NCBI RefSeq assembly: GCF_004000255.1
Contig: NZ_RCIQ01000027.1
Location: forward strand, 1 to 45,180
Reading direction: 5' to 3'
DNA length: 45,180 nucleotides
From: Nioella ostreopsis
GTDB lineage: Bacteria > Pseudomonadota > Alphaproteobacteria > Rhodobacterales > Rhodobacteraceae
Shown here: positions 7,708-15,968 of the stretch, in pieces
Layout of the letters: the number at the start of each line of letters is the position of its first letter
Numbering within the stretch: position 1 is the first letter of the stretch
Notes under the pieces: model-generated
Seen by the model: the letters and a program-made list of their open reading frames with translations, nothing else
What the model was told of the DNA's origin: nothing
Databases searched by the model: none
Position numbers and translations under genes: made by a program

Positions 7708-9727
7708 GGGCAAGATCGCAGTTGGCGTAATCCTCCTGACGCTGGTTTCGGCCGCTGTCGGCTATGTGATTGCGACTGCCTACCTCACGTTTCGCGATTA
7801 TGGGCTGTCGGCTGAGATTGACTTCTTCTGGCTGGCGCAGAACTACCTGGATATGCGGATCGTCCGCCCCAACGACTTCGAGAAGGTCAATCTCATCATC
7901 GGCGGCTTTGCCCTAGCCGGGATGCTTCTGAGCGCGGTTCTGTCCGGGTCTGCACTCACCCGCTTCGGGCGCACCCATTGGCAGAAGGCCGCTGAAATGG
8001 CCCGCAACGGGTTTTTCGGTAAACCCGGCACAGGGTTTATCCTGGGCAAGATGGGCAAGCCGAAGTCGCGCGGAAAGCTCGTCACGTCGAAGGTTTTTCC
8101 CCACGCATTGATCGTCGCACCGACCGGGCGGGGGAAAACCACCGGCTTCGTTATCCCGAACCTTCTTACCTTCAAAGGGTCCGCCGTGGTCCTGGACGTG
8201 AAGGGGGAGAATTTTGAGCATACGGCCCGGCATCGAGCGTCGGAGGGCGACAAGGTGTTCCGCTTTGCACCGACCGATTGGCACGACCGGCGCAGCCATC
8301 GCTACAACCCGCTGCTGAGGATCTTCGAGCTGGACGATCCTGACCGAAAGCAGATGGAGCTTCAGCTTCTCGCCTCGCTCTTCCTGCAAGCTGACAGTGA
8401 TCGTGTCCAAGGGCTTCTGAAAGGCGGTATCGACCTCTTCGTTGCAGCCGGTCTTCTGGCCTTCGAGCGGAAGCGGCCCACCTTGGGCGAAATCTACCGG
8501 ATCAGCGCGTCCGGCGGCAATAAGCAGAAAGAGTTCATGAAGCGTCGGGACGAGGTTCGGAACCACGCTGCGAAGCTGATTTTCGAGCGGCTTGCATCCA
8601 CCAACAACGATACGCTGACCTCCTATGTGTCCCTGTTGATGACCTCGGGCCTCGATCAATGGAGCAACCCGGCGATCGACGCCGCCACCATCGAATCGGA
8701 CTTCGATTTCCGGACGATCCGCAAGAAGCCGTTCACCGTCTACCTGGTCGTCGCTCCGAACATGGTGAAGCCGATGGCCCCGCTGATCCGCCTGTTCTTC
8801 TCCGACCTGATTTCATCGCTTCAGGACAAGGAGCCGGGCAAGGATGAACCCTGGCCGGTGATGATTATGCTGGACGAGTTCAACCGCCTCGGGAAGATGC
8901 CCATCGTGGTCGAGAGCATCGAGACGCTGCGCTCCTACAAGGGGCACTTGGCTATCGTCACGCAAACGATCCCTGCGCTGGACGAGATATATGGCGAGAA
9001 CACCCGCAGGGCGTTGCAGGGCAACGCTGGTGTGAAGCTCTACCTCACGCCCTCCGATGAAAAGACCGTCGAAGAACTGAGCAAGGCCGTGGGCAAGACG
9101 ACCAAGCGCGTGGTCACGCGATCCCGGTCGATTGGTCGGAACCCCTTCGAGGGTCGCAGCATGTCCGAACGCACCGAGGAAACGTCTCTGTTGCCCGAAG
9201 ATGAGGCGCGGCGGATGCCGCTCGATGACATTGTGATGGTCGTGGATGCCCAAATGCCGATCCGGGCAAAGCGTATCCAGTATTACGACGATCCGTTTTT
9301 CAAGGCGATCCACGGCGCACAGAAGGGCGAGCTACCTTTCCCTGAGCGGACCTTGAAAGCCGTCGAGCCGGTGATTGCGGAAGAACCGGAGGACGAGGCG
9401 CAGCCGACGCCGGCGGCTGCGCCGCAGGAGGCGGCCGAGAACCTTTCCGTGAAAGAGGCCAGCGATCAGCCTCATCGAGCAAAGCTGAAAACGTCGAAGC
9501 GCAAACGGTCCAAAGCTGTCGCCCAGGCTACGCAGGCGACTCGGGACATGGACGAGCGCCAGCGCGAGTTAGACCTGTCTGTTCAGCAGAGGCTCGATCT
9601 GCCCGAGCCGGGCGACGTTTCCGATGCCGACGTGCAGGCGTTGCGTGATGCCGATGCAAAGCTGGCAGAGTTCGAGGCAAGTTTTACGGAAGGGCAGGGA
9701 GGCGAACGCGCAACCGCGGCCGAGTAG
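7700..9727 (+). CDS. virD4: type IV coupling protein VirD4
   Basis: 675 aa from the ATG that overlaps the relaxase stop by eight bases. Two N-terminal membrane segments (about residues 7-25 and 55-80) are followed by the cytoplasmic ATPase. Walker A is APTGRGKTTGF and Walker B is MIMLDEFNRLGKM. It links the relaxosome to the secretion channel and powers DNA transfer. The C-terminal ~120 residues are an added charged region rich in Lys, Glu and Ala, possibly for substrate docking. The gene ends the mobilisation operon, just before a bidirectional terminator. Confidence 0.93.
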   Translation: MDKGKIAVGVILLTLVSAAVGYVIATAYLTFRDYGLSAEIDFFWLAQNYLDMRIVRPNDFEKVNLIIGGFALAGMLLSAVLSGSALTRFGRTHWQKAAEMARNGFFGKPGTGFILGKMGKPKSRGKLVTSKVFPHALIVAPTGRGKTTGFVIPNLLTFKGSAVVLDVKGENFEHTARHRASEGDKVFRFAPTDWHDRRSHRYNPLLRIFELDDPDRKQMELQLLASLFLQADSDRVQGLLKGGIDLFVAAGLLAFERKRPTLGEIYRISASGGNKQKEFMKRRDEVRNHAAKLIFERLASTNNDTLTSYVSLLMTSGLDQWSNPAIDAATIESDFDFRTIRKKPFTVYLVVAPNMVKPMAPLIRLFFSDLISSLQDKEPGKDEPWPVMIMLDEFNRLGKMPIVVESIETLRSYKGHLAIVTQTIPALDEIYGENTRRALQGNAGVKLYLTPSDEKTVEELSKAVGKTTKRVVTRSRSIGRNPFEGRSMSERTEETSLLPEDEARRMPLDDIVMVVDAQMPIRAKRIQYYDDPFFKAIHGAQKGELPFPERTLKAVEPVIAEEPEDEAQPTPAAAPQEAAENLSVKEASDQPHRAKLKTSKRKRSKAVAQATQATRDMDERQRELDLSVQQRLDLPEPGDVSDADVQALRDADAKLAEFEASFTEGQGGERATAAE

Positions 9728-9753
9728 CGATGTCCTTGCCGACCAACACAAAG

Positions 9754-9781
9754 AAAAAGGCCCGCTTGTGCGGGCCTTTTT
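9754..9781. terminator. bidirectional intrinsic terminator
   Basis: Perfect 12-base arms AAAAAGGCCCGC and GCGGGCCTTTTT around TTGT. A T-run follows the stem on both strands. It separates convergent virD4 and virB6, whose stop codon touches it. Confidence 0.93.
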
Positions 9782-10851
9782 CAATCTCCGAGGCGGTCAG
9801 CTCGATCTTTCATGCGCTGCATCTTGGCACCCGTTCCGGTCGATGGTGGGGTGCCTCCGCCCGTCGAAGACGGCGATCCCCGCATCGAGGCCATAGCTCG
9901 CCTCCCATATTCATTGGCCCGAAGGCCAACCACTTCCGCCGTAGAAGCCGCTCCCACTTGGTAGCGGTTTCGGGCTTGTTGGCTTCCCATAGCAGCTCGG
10001 GCGAACTGATAGCTGCCGCCCATCCCTGCATTCATGGCAGGCATGACGATGTTGCCAGATAGGGAGCGCGCGATAAACGGGGTCGCCAGAATGAAACCTT
10101 TTCCCATCAGGATCATCATGAAGAAGGGCAGCAAGGCACCGATGTTTGCTGCGCTTGAGGGGTCTCCGAGACGGTCGATCAGCGCGCTCGCAACGCCGAT
10201 GATGGTCGAGAATACGCCTGCGATGATGATCGGATACATGGAAAAGGAGATCAGGGTGGACAGCCACCGAGCAAAGTAATCCTTCGTAACGTCGAAAAGC
10301 GTCAGGAAGATCATGATCGGAGCAAGGCCAATCAGGATCGAGATCAGCATCCTTGACATCATCACAAGCCACGCTGCGATCGCGCCTAGAACCGAGAGAA
10401 GGAACATTCCAAGCGTGTCGATCAATGCCCCGGCCATCCAGTTCAGGTTCTCACCGATCGCGTTGAGGTATTCGCCCATGCGGTTGATGAGCTGGTCAAA
10501 TTCTTCCGCATAAGTTCCAGACGGCCCCGGCGCACCGCCACCTACCGAGGCCACTAGAGACCCGGCGATGCTGTCGATCCCGTTGAGAATCCCGTCTGCA
10601 AGATAGTTGAATTGGGCCCAGTTCGTTGCAAACAGCGCTACCAATCCGATCTTCACGGCAAGCCAGAATGACGTGCGCCCGTCCACACTTCGAACCTGAA
10701 AGGCCATGTTTATGAAGATCAGGATTACGATCAGTGTAGCGGACAGGGCAATCACAGTTCCAACGGTCGCAGCTATAGCTCCGAACTGTGATTCGGCTGC
10801 TTCTTCCAGGAAGCTATCAGCCGTCTCTACGAAGAAGGTTACTACGCTCAT
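9781..10851 (-). CDS. virB6: VirB6/TrbL-type inner membrane channel protein
   Basis: 356 aa with several hydrophobic segments: about 28-50, 63-83, a long block around 150-215, and 225-275. A Gly/Ser/Thr-rich cytoplasmic tail ends the protein. This topology and its place in a virB cluster identify VirB6/TrbL, the polytopic inner-membrane part of the translocation channel. It is the last gene of the minus-strand operon, displaced to the end after virB11, whereas many systems place it before virB8. Confidence 0.82.
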   Translation of the reverse strand: MSVVTFFVETADSFLEEAAESQFGAIAATVGTVIALSATLIVILIFINMAFQVRSVDGRTSFWLAVKIGLVALFATNWAQFNYLADGILNGIDSIAGSLVASVGGGAPGPSGTYAEEFDQLINRMGEYLNAIGENLNWMAGALIDTLGMFLLSVLGAIAAWLVMMSRMLISILIGLAPIMIFLTLFDVTKDYFARWLSTLISFSMYPIIIAGVFSTIIGVASALIDRLGDPSSAANIGALLPFFMMILMGKGFILATPFIARSLSGNIVMPAMNAGMGGSYQFARAAMGSQQARNRYQVGAASTAEVVGLRANEYGRRAMASMRGSPSSTGGGTPPSTGTGAKMQRMKDRADRLGD

Positions 10852-10858
10852 GTGACCC

Positions 10859-11251
10859 TCACCAGTTACCTTGCTCTTCGCAAATTGATCTTGCTGCGGG
10901 CCTCAGCTCGTTCGCCGTTCGACTGTATTCCGAGGTGCGTTCAAGGATCTCGTGTCTGTCGAGGCCGGCGTAGTTTTCAAAGTAATATTCCGAAGCCGCA
11001 TCCCAGGAGGGAAAGCGAGTTTCACAGGAACAATCGCCAGTTTCGACAACTGCATTCAAACTTTGAGCTCGATACATCTGTTGAACGAGGATGTTCTTAT
11101 GCGCGTCCCGCACATGTGCATTCTCCATCCAGTCAGGGCGGGGCGGTTGTTCCGGACACACACGGGGTTCATTGTCCAGCGTGGGCACGAATTGCGCAAT
11201 GGCGGGGACGGGGGCCAGAACGAGGACCGCGATGCTGATAGCTTTAATCAC
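10859..11251 (-). CDS. exported T4SS-associated protein
   Basis: 130 aa with a signal peptide (residues 1-19, cleavage after AIA). It sits between virB11 and virB6 and overlaps the preceding small gene by ATGA. The mature start QFVPTLDNEP resembles the QGVPTVD start of the two VirB5-type proteins of this operon. The rest carries several cysteines (VCPEQPP, DCSCET, SICEEQ) that could form disulfides, and a helical EYYFENYAGLDRHEILE segment. I do not recognise it outside this context. It is probably periplasmic, with a role in pilus or channel assembly. Confidence 0.6.
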   Translation of the reverse strand: MIKAISIAVLVLAPVPAIAQFVPTLDNEPRVCPEQPPRPDWMENAHVRDAHKNILVQQMYRAQSLNAVVETGDCSCETRFPSWDAASEYYFENYAGLDRHEILERTSEYSRTANELRPAARSICEEQGNW

Positions 11252-11457
11252 GCCGCATCCTCCTTTTCCCCTGAAGCATTTTCACGCGTCAAGAATACAT
11301 GAATGTTCGATCCAGCACGCCCTTCCGCACTGGCGTGGACCACGGAGACTACCTTGAAGCCTGCTTGTCCCCATTCCCTGAGTTTTTCGGGCATGGACTT
11401 CATGCTCTTTGCCGACAGAGGGTCGAAAGTCAGCACTTCGTTTTCAAAGGTTTTCAT
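11248..11457 (-). CDS. small DUF4177-like protein
   Basis: 69 aa from MKTFENEV. It carries a KLREWGQAGFKVVSVV core followed by a beta segment IHVFLTRE. That resembles the GAQGWELVSV pattern of the DUF4177 family. It sits between virB11 and the exported small protein, overlaps both, and is cotranslated with them. No enzymatic motif is present, and its role in transfer is unknown. Confidence 0.5.
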   Translation of the reverse strand: MKTFENEVLTFDPLSAKSMKSMPEKLREWGQAGFKVVSVVHASAEGRAGSNIHVFLTRENASGEKEDAA

Positions 11458-12439
11458 TGCTCTGGTCCTCACTTTCGTTGCCCGGCAGGTAGAACTCCGT
11501 TATACCCCGGTCGCCGTTGTGCCGCCCGGCCTGGATAATCACGTCTATCGAACTTTCGATATACTGTATCATGTCGGCATAGGTCATCGGCACATCCGTC
11601 TTCAGGGCGGCGATGGCGAGGCGCTGAACCGCCAATTGCGGCGTTTCCGCGTGGAGCGTCGTCATCGAGCCGCCGTGCCCGGTGTTGATGGCCTCTAGGA
11701 AGGTCATCGCCTCGCGCCCCCGAACCTCACCCAAGACAATGCGATCAGGCCGCATCCGCAGCGTGGAGGTAAGAAGAGTGTCAGCGGATTGCGTCTCCAC
11801 ATCGCGGTTCGCGATCAGCGTTACGACATTCGGCTGGTTCGGCAGTAGCTCGGCCGCTTCCTCGATAGTCACGATGCGCTCATCTTCCCCGACATAGGAG
11901 AGGATCTTCCTGGCCGCGACGGTTTTCCCAGTGGACGTTCCGCCGGAAACCACCATGTTCATTTTGTTCTCGACGCAGAACTTGATCGCGGCGTAAATGT
12001 CGCCGCTCTTCACGACCTGGCGCAGCTCGCGGTTCCGTTCCTGGCGGACGCCTTCAAGGCTGCGTTCTGCACCATAGAGATACTTCAGCTCGATCTTTTC
12101 CAGCGGCAGGGTAGAGAAGAAGCGCAACGAGATCGAATGCCCTGTCTGGACGGCAGGCGGTTGGATCACCTGCGCCCGGATCGGTCGGCCGCGATACTCG
12201 ATGCTTACGGAGACGATGGGCTTCTCTTTCCCGATCCTAGTATTTGCCCCGGACGCGATCTGGTTGCCCAGGTCGCGGATTTCCGTCTGGCTCATGGACG
12301 CATCGAGAAGGCGCATGAAGTGATCGCCCTGAAATTCGCCCCAGACCCGGCCATCCGGGTTGATGCAAATCTCGATCACATCATCCCGCATGGCGTCAGG
12401 CAGCTTGTCGAGCGATGCTTGGAGGTAGCTGGAAGTCAT
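11444..12439 (-). CDS. virB11: VirB11 traffic ATPase
   Basis: 331 aa. It has an N-terminal beta-rich domain and a C-terminal RecA-type ATPase. Walker A is GGTSTGKTVAARK (near residue 170), the Asp box is RIVTIEEAAEL, Walker B is RIVLGEVRGREAM, and the His box is TGHGGSMTTLHAE. It is a hexameric cytoplasmic ATPase that energises assembly of the pilus and channel with VirB4 and VirD4. It starts directly at the end of virB10. Confidence 0.95.
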   Translation of the reverse strand: MTSSYLQASLDKLPDAMRDDVIEICINPDGRVWGEFQGDHFMRLLDASMSQTEIRDLGNQIASGANTRIGKEKPIVSVSIEYRGRPIRAQVIQPPAVQTGHSISLRFFSTLPLEKIELKYLYGAERSLEGVRQERNRELRQVVKSGDIYAAIKFCVENKMNMVVSGGTSTGKTVAARKILSYVGEDERIVTIEEAAELLPNQPNVVTLIANRDVETQSADTLLTSTLRMRPDRIVLGEVRGREAMTFLEAINTGHGGSMTTLHAETPQLAVQRLAIAALKTDVPMTYADMIQYIESSIDVIIQAGRHNGDRGITEFYLPGNESEDQSNENL

Positions 12440-13753
12440 TCAGAAGATCTCCACGTCCCGATCCACCATGACGGTGATCCGCGCACCTTGATCGACGTAG
12501 ATCACCGGGCCGAGTGACAGGTAATCGCTCATCACATCGTCGGTCGCGTCTTGCAGATCATCGCCAACGTCCTCAGCAATGTCAGAGGATACTTCGTCAT
12601 CAATCTGGTTTGCTGCTACCGCAGGCACCGCGCCGAGGATCGAGATCAGGGCGGCAGAACCGAAGCGTTCACCGAAGCGCGTATCCACAAAGCCCGTTAC
12701 GCCCGACCGGCCCAACTCATCGCCACCGAACGAGCTGATGGTGACAGTCTGGTTCGTCGGCAGAATGATCCTGTCCCATGCGACGGTCACACGTTGCTGG
12801 CCCACATTGAGGCCCGAGCGATAGCGCCCGATCAGACGAGAGCCGCGAGGGATCAGGACGCGCGACCCGTCATAGGAATGCACGTCCTCCGAGATAATCG
12901 CCCGAATTTGTCCCGGCAGAGAGCTGTCCAGCGCCGTTTCGGTGACGGCTTGGATCATCGTGCCTTGAACCACCGTGTTCGACGGGTTGGCGATGACCTC
13001 AGCCTGCGTTACCTGCGAAGGCGATGCGCCATTGAGAACGAAATCTGTCACTTCTCCGAGCGTTCTTTCCGACAGGGCGCTTTCATCGCTCCCTGCACCG
13101 GAGTTGCCAAAGGCGATCATGGGCGAGTTGATCCGGGCTTCTTGAAACGCGGCCGCCTCCGCTCGCCGGCGTTCCAGTTCCGCAAGTCGCGCGTCCTCTT
13201 CATTGCTTGGCGGTGCCATTGGATTTTCTTGATCGAGCCGCGCGATTTCGAGCTCAGATTGAAGGCGACGAAGCTCGCGATCCCGAGCCGCCAACTCTTC
13301 CTGAAATTCCGATCTTGCGGCATCCGATGCTTCCTGAAGCGCGGCTACCTGTGCCGTTAGGGCCTCCAATGCCGCAGCCGCTTCACCATCATCGTCCGGC
13401 GCATCGCGCAGCTCTGCAATTTCAGCCTGAAGAGCTTCGAGCTGAGCCCGAAGCGCAGACTCAATCTCGCTCTCTACCTCGACGACCTCCGGTTCAGGCG
13501 GGGCAGGGGGCACGAAGGGCTCGATCGCACCGAAGCCATCGCCCTCTTCCTGAAACTCGGCAGGCCGCGCGGTTGGCAGCGGGTTTTCCGGTTCATCAGA
13601 CGGCAGGGCCAGGTATGCGATCAGGCCAATGGCCGCGATGGCGCCGACACCGGCCAACGCCACCTTGGGCGACGGTCGTTCCTTCTTGGGCCCGCTTTCG
13701 CCTCCGGCTTCGAGCGCGGACAGGCGCTCTTCAAGATCCTTTTCGTCGCTCAT
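12440..13753 (-). CDS. virB10: VirB10 envelope-spanning scaffold
   Basis: 437 aa. A short cytoplasmic tail precedes one membrane helix (about residues 31-50, VALAGVGAIAAIGLIAYLAL). Next come a Pro-rich stretch and a long coiled coil (about 90-200, with a cluster of Glu, Ala and Leu). The conserved TrbI/VirB10 beta-barrel domain occupies about 225-437 (GTMIQAVTETALDSSLPGQ, RVLIPRGSRLIGRY). It joins inner and outer membranes and senses ATP use by VirB11 and VirD4. Its start overlaps the virB9 stop as ATGA. Confidence 0.94.
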   Translation of the reverse strand: MSDEKDLEERLSALEAGGESGPKKERPSPKVALAGVGAIAAIGLIAYLALPSDEPENPLPTARPAEFQEEGDGFGAIEPFVPPAPPEPEVVEVESEIESALRAQLEALQAEIAELRDAPDDDGEAAAALEALTAQVAALQEASDAARSEFQEELAARDRELRRLQSELEIARLDQENPMAPPSNEEDARLAELERRRAEAAAFQEARINSPMIAFGNSGAGSDESALSERTLGEVTDFVLNGASPSQVTQAEVIANPSNTVVQGTMIQAVTETALDSSLPGQIRAIISEDVHSYDGSRVLIPRGSRLIGRYRSGLNVGQQRVTVAWDRIILPTNQTVTISSFGGDELGRSGVTGFVDTRFGERFGSAALISILGAVPAVAANQIDDEVSSDIAEDVGDDLQDATDDVMSDYLSLGPVIYVDQGARITVMVDRDVEIF

Positions 13754-14451
13754 GATCCGGTTCCTCCGGCGCTATTTTCCTGTATGCAGATGACGGTATC
13801 GCCCAGGCGCAAAACCCACTGGCGGTTCACCCCTGACACGCGAAGAACGCCGTCCTCGATCTGCTGACTGTTCACCGTTCGCTCGCGGCCTGCCGAATAC
13901 TGGAAGATCGCAGGGACCGGGGCGTTCGGAGCAAAGCGGAAATAGGTGAATGTCCCATCGTCCCACACGGCTGTCGGAGTGATTTCCGAGCGCCCCGACG
14001 CCGCATAGTTGTAATTCGGTGCCCTTTGCGCGACGGCGTTCGTCGGGCGCGTTCGATCCTGCGGATACCGGAATTGGACAACGTAGTAGGTCGGGGAGGA
14101 CGATTCCGTGACGTTGAAATAGTAGCTGCGGCGGTTCGTATAGACCGTGATGTTCGTGTGGACACCCCGAGCCAAGGGCTTCACGGCGAAGGCACGGCCA
14201 CCCGGAACGCCGTCGAGCTGAAAGCCTTCCGTGTCACCAGCAATAATCGAGCGGATGGTTTCCCCTTCACCGAACTCCACACTGGTAACATGGGTCAGGC
14301 TGACGCGAAGGCGGTAGACCTGTCCATCGGTGTAGGTTGCGATCCGAACGCGGCTGTCGTGGCTTCCGGCTCTCGGGTTGCTTTCCGCGAAGGCCGGAGC
14401 AACTGCCAGGGCAAGAGCGACGGACAGAAGGCCGGTTTTAAGCATCTTCAT
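13750..14451 (-). CDS. virB9: VirB9 outer-membrane core protein
   Basis: 233 aa from MKMLKTG, which gives a clean signal peptide cleaved near AFA-ESNP. The N-terminal domain (DSRVRIATYTDGQVYRLRVS, typical of VirB9/TrbG) precedes the C-terminal sandwich domain (AVWDDGTFTYFRF, VSGVNRQWVLRLGDTVICI). With VirB10, and normally VirB7, it forms the outer-membrane pore. The start lies two bases from the virB8 stop. Confidence 0.93.
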   Translation of the reverse strand: MKMLKTGLLSVALALAVAPAFAESNPRAGSHDSRVRIATYTDGQVYRLRVSLTHVTSVEFGEGETIRSIIAGDTEGFQLDGVPGGRAFAVKPLARGVHTNITVYTNRRSYYFNVTESSSPTYYVVQFRYPQDRTRPTNAVAQRAPNYNYAASGRSEITPTAVWDDGTFTYFRFAPNAPVPAIFQYSAGRERTVNSQQIEDGVLRVSGVNRQWVLRLGDTVICIQENSAGGTGS

Positions 14452-14452
14452 A

Positions 14453-15106
14453 TCAGTTCTCCATTCTGTCCGAGCGAATTGCGTATTCGGTGACGGTAAA
14501 GCCGAACGGGTTCGTCCAGACCTCATCAATCTGCCGCCGCTCTTCGGGCCGGAAGTCGAACATCAACGTGACCGTGAACAGGCCAGCTTGGACGCCCTGC
14601 TGCGACGTGAGCCGCTTGCGAAGGCGCACAGTGGCCCGGTTGTCCCCGATCCGGTTGATGCTCAGAATTTCAACGTCGAGCCGGGCATCCGGGCCGTAGA
14701 CGTTGGGCGGATAGTTCTCGCTTGCGCTGTTCCAGAGCTGGCGCAGCGAGGCAGCGGCGTTGCCGTCCGACATTGCCAGCACCCCGCGAACGCGCAGGTC
14801 ATTGTCGAGCTGGTTGTAAGTCTCCCGCTGCGTGACATAGCGGAAGACCGCAGCTTCAATGACCGCCTGATTCTCGGTGACGCGCACGGCCCCGACAGAG
14901 GCATTCGGCAGGGCCATGCCGGAATTGGGGTCGTAGGGAACGACAACCGGCGCAGGATCAACATCGAGGACCGCGACCGCCATTCCTCCAAGGCATCCCA
15001 ACACGCCGAAACCCAAACCGACGAAGGCCAGCTTCTGCCAGAGCTTTTCACGGCGACGGGCACCGTAAATCAGCTCTTCCTCAATGATTTCTTGATCCTT
15101 AACCAC
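14453..15106 (-). CDS. virB8: VirB8 inner-membrane assembly factor
   Basis: 217 aa from a GTG codon (VVKDQEIIEEEL). This start lies just after the virB5 stop; a longer reading would run back through virB5. A cytoplasmic N-terminus precedes one membrane helix (about residues 26-48) and a periplasmic NTF2-like VirB8 domain (YVTQRETYNQLDNDLRVRGV, VRLRKRLTSQQG). It nucleates the complex and contacts VirB9, VirB10 and VirB5. The GAGAGGCGGG stretch before the GTG is a plausible ribosome site. Confidence 0.9.
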   Translation of the reverse strand: MVKDQEIIEEELIYGARRREKLWQKLAFVGLGFGVLGCLGGMAVAVLDVDPAPVVVPYDPNSGMALPNASVGAVRVTENQAVIEAAVFRYVTQRETYNQLDNDLRVRGVLAMSDGNAAASLRQLWNSASENYPPNVYGPDARLDVEILSINRIGDNRATVRLRKRLTSQQGVQAGLFTVTLMFDFRPEERRQIDEVWTNPFGFTVTEYAIRSDRMEN

Positions 15107-15119
15107 TTGCCCGCCTCTC

Positions 15120-15968
15120 TTAGTCTGCCGAAAGATCGGGCATGGTGAAGTCCATGTAGCGATCTTCTTCCGCCCGATCCGCTGCTTCGATGACGCCGGC
15201 CTGGCCCTCGCCCACGGTGCCAACCGCGAGAAGCTGCATGATCGAGACAAGAATGATGCCGTTCTCAGCCACGACGCGCGTGTTGAGGTCGATGCTTTCC
15301 TTCAGGGTTTCCATGTCACCCGTCAGGTCCACGAGGCGGTCGATCCGCTCAAGCGACTGCCCGGCTTCGGTGTAGCTGTTCTGTGCGGCGGCAGAGACCA
15401 TCGCGCCAGTCGTGGCTCGGGTGGCAACCCGTTCCGCGCCGCCATTGCCGCTGTTCGCCATTTCCGAAAGCGTGTCTTCATCGAAACCGTGTTCGGCCAG
15501 AACTTGCTCCATCTGTGTTCGGATTTGACTGGAACCGGAGCCAGTAAGGCCGCTCCAATCGCCTTGCTGGATCGCGGCGATGGTGCCGGTAATGTCGCCA
15601 AATTCTTGATCGAGCAGCCCGTTCAGCCAGTCTTCCATTTCCGTCGAAATGATCTCGGGAAGCTCGGCGAGGCCTGTCAGGGCGGCATAAGTGTCCTGAA
15701 GTTGCGCGTATTGCTCTTGCAGCGTTGTCAGTTGTTCCTGAAGCTGAAGCAGTTGATCGTTCTGAAGGATTTCATCTTCGATCATCTGCTGAAGCTGGCG
15801 GATTTCCTGCGCGATATTCTGCGTGTCCACGGTGGGAACGCCTTGCGCATAGGCAGCCGGTGCCGTGGTCCCGAGCAGCGAAACGGGCGCAACAGCGAGG
15901 CCGAGGCCGAGGAAACCGGCGGTTGCGATTTTGCGGATCACCGCGTTGATGTTCATCGACGGTTTCAT
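15120..15968 (-). CDS. virB5: VirB5-family pilus/channel protein
   Basis: 282 aa with a signal peptide (about residues 1-41, cleavage near AYA-QGVPTVD). The N-terminal ~60 mature residues are a helical coiled coil rich in Gln and Leu. The rest is predicted to be mostly helical. Position before virB8 and the QGVPTVD start fit the VirB5/TrbJ family of minor pilins at the pilus tip. The C-terminal ending YMDFTMPDL closely matches that of the upstream transglycosylase hybrid (FMDFNMEDF). The two genes therefore look related by duplication plus domain insertion. The starts overlap (TCATCAG). Confidence 0.8.
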   Translation of the reverse strand: MKPSMNINAVIRKIATAGFLGLGLAVAPVSLLGTTAPAAYAQGVPTVDTQNIAQEIRQLQQMIEDEILQNDQLLQLQEQLTTLQEQYAQLQDTYAALTGLAELPEIISTEMEDWLNGLLDQEFGDITGTIAAIQQGDWSGLTGSGSSQIRTQMEQVLAEHGFDEDTLSEMANSGNGGAERVATRATTGAMVSAAAQNSYTEAGQSLERIDRLVDLTGDMETLKESIDLNTRVVAENGIILVSIMQLLAVGTVGEGQAGVIEAADRAEEDRYMDFTMPDLSAD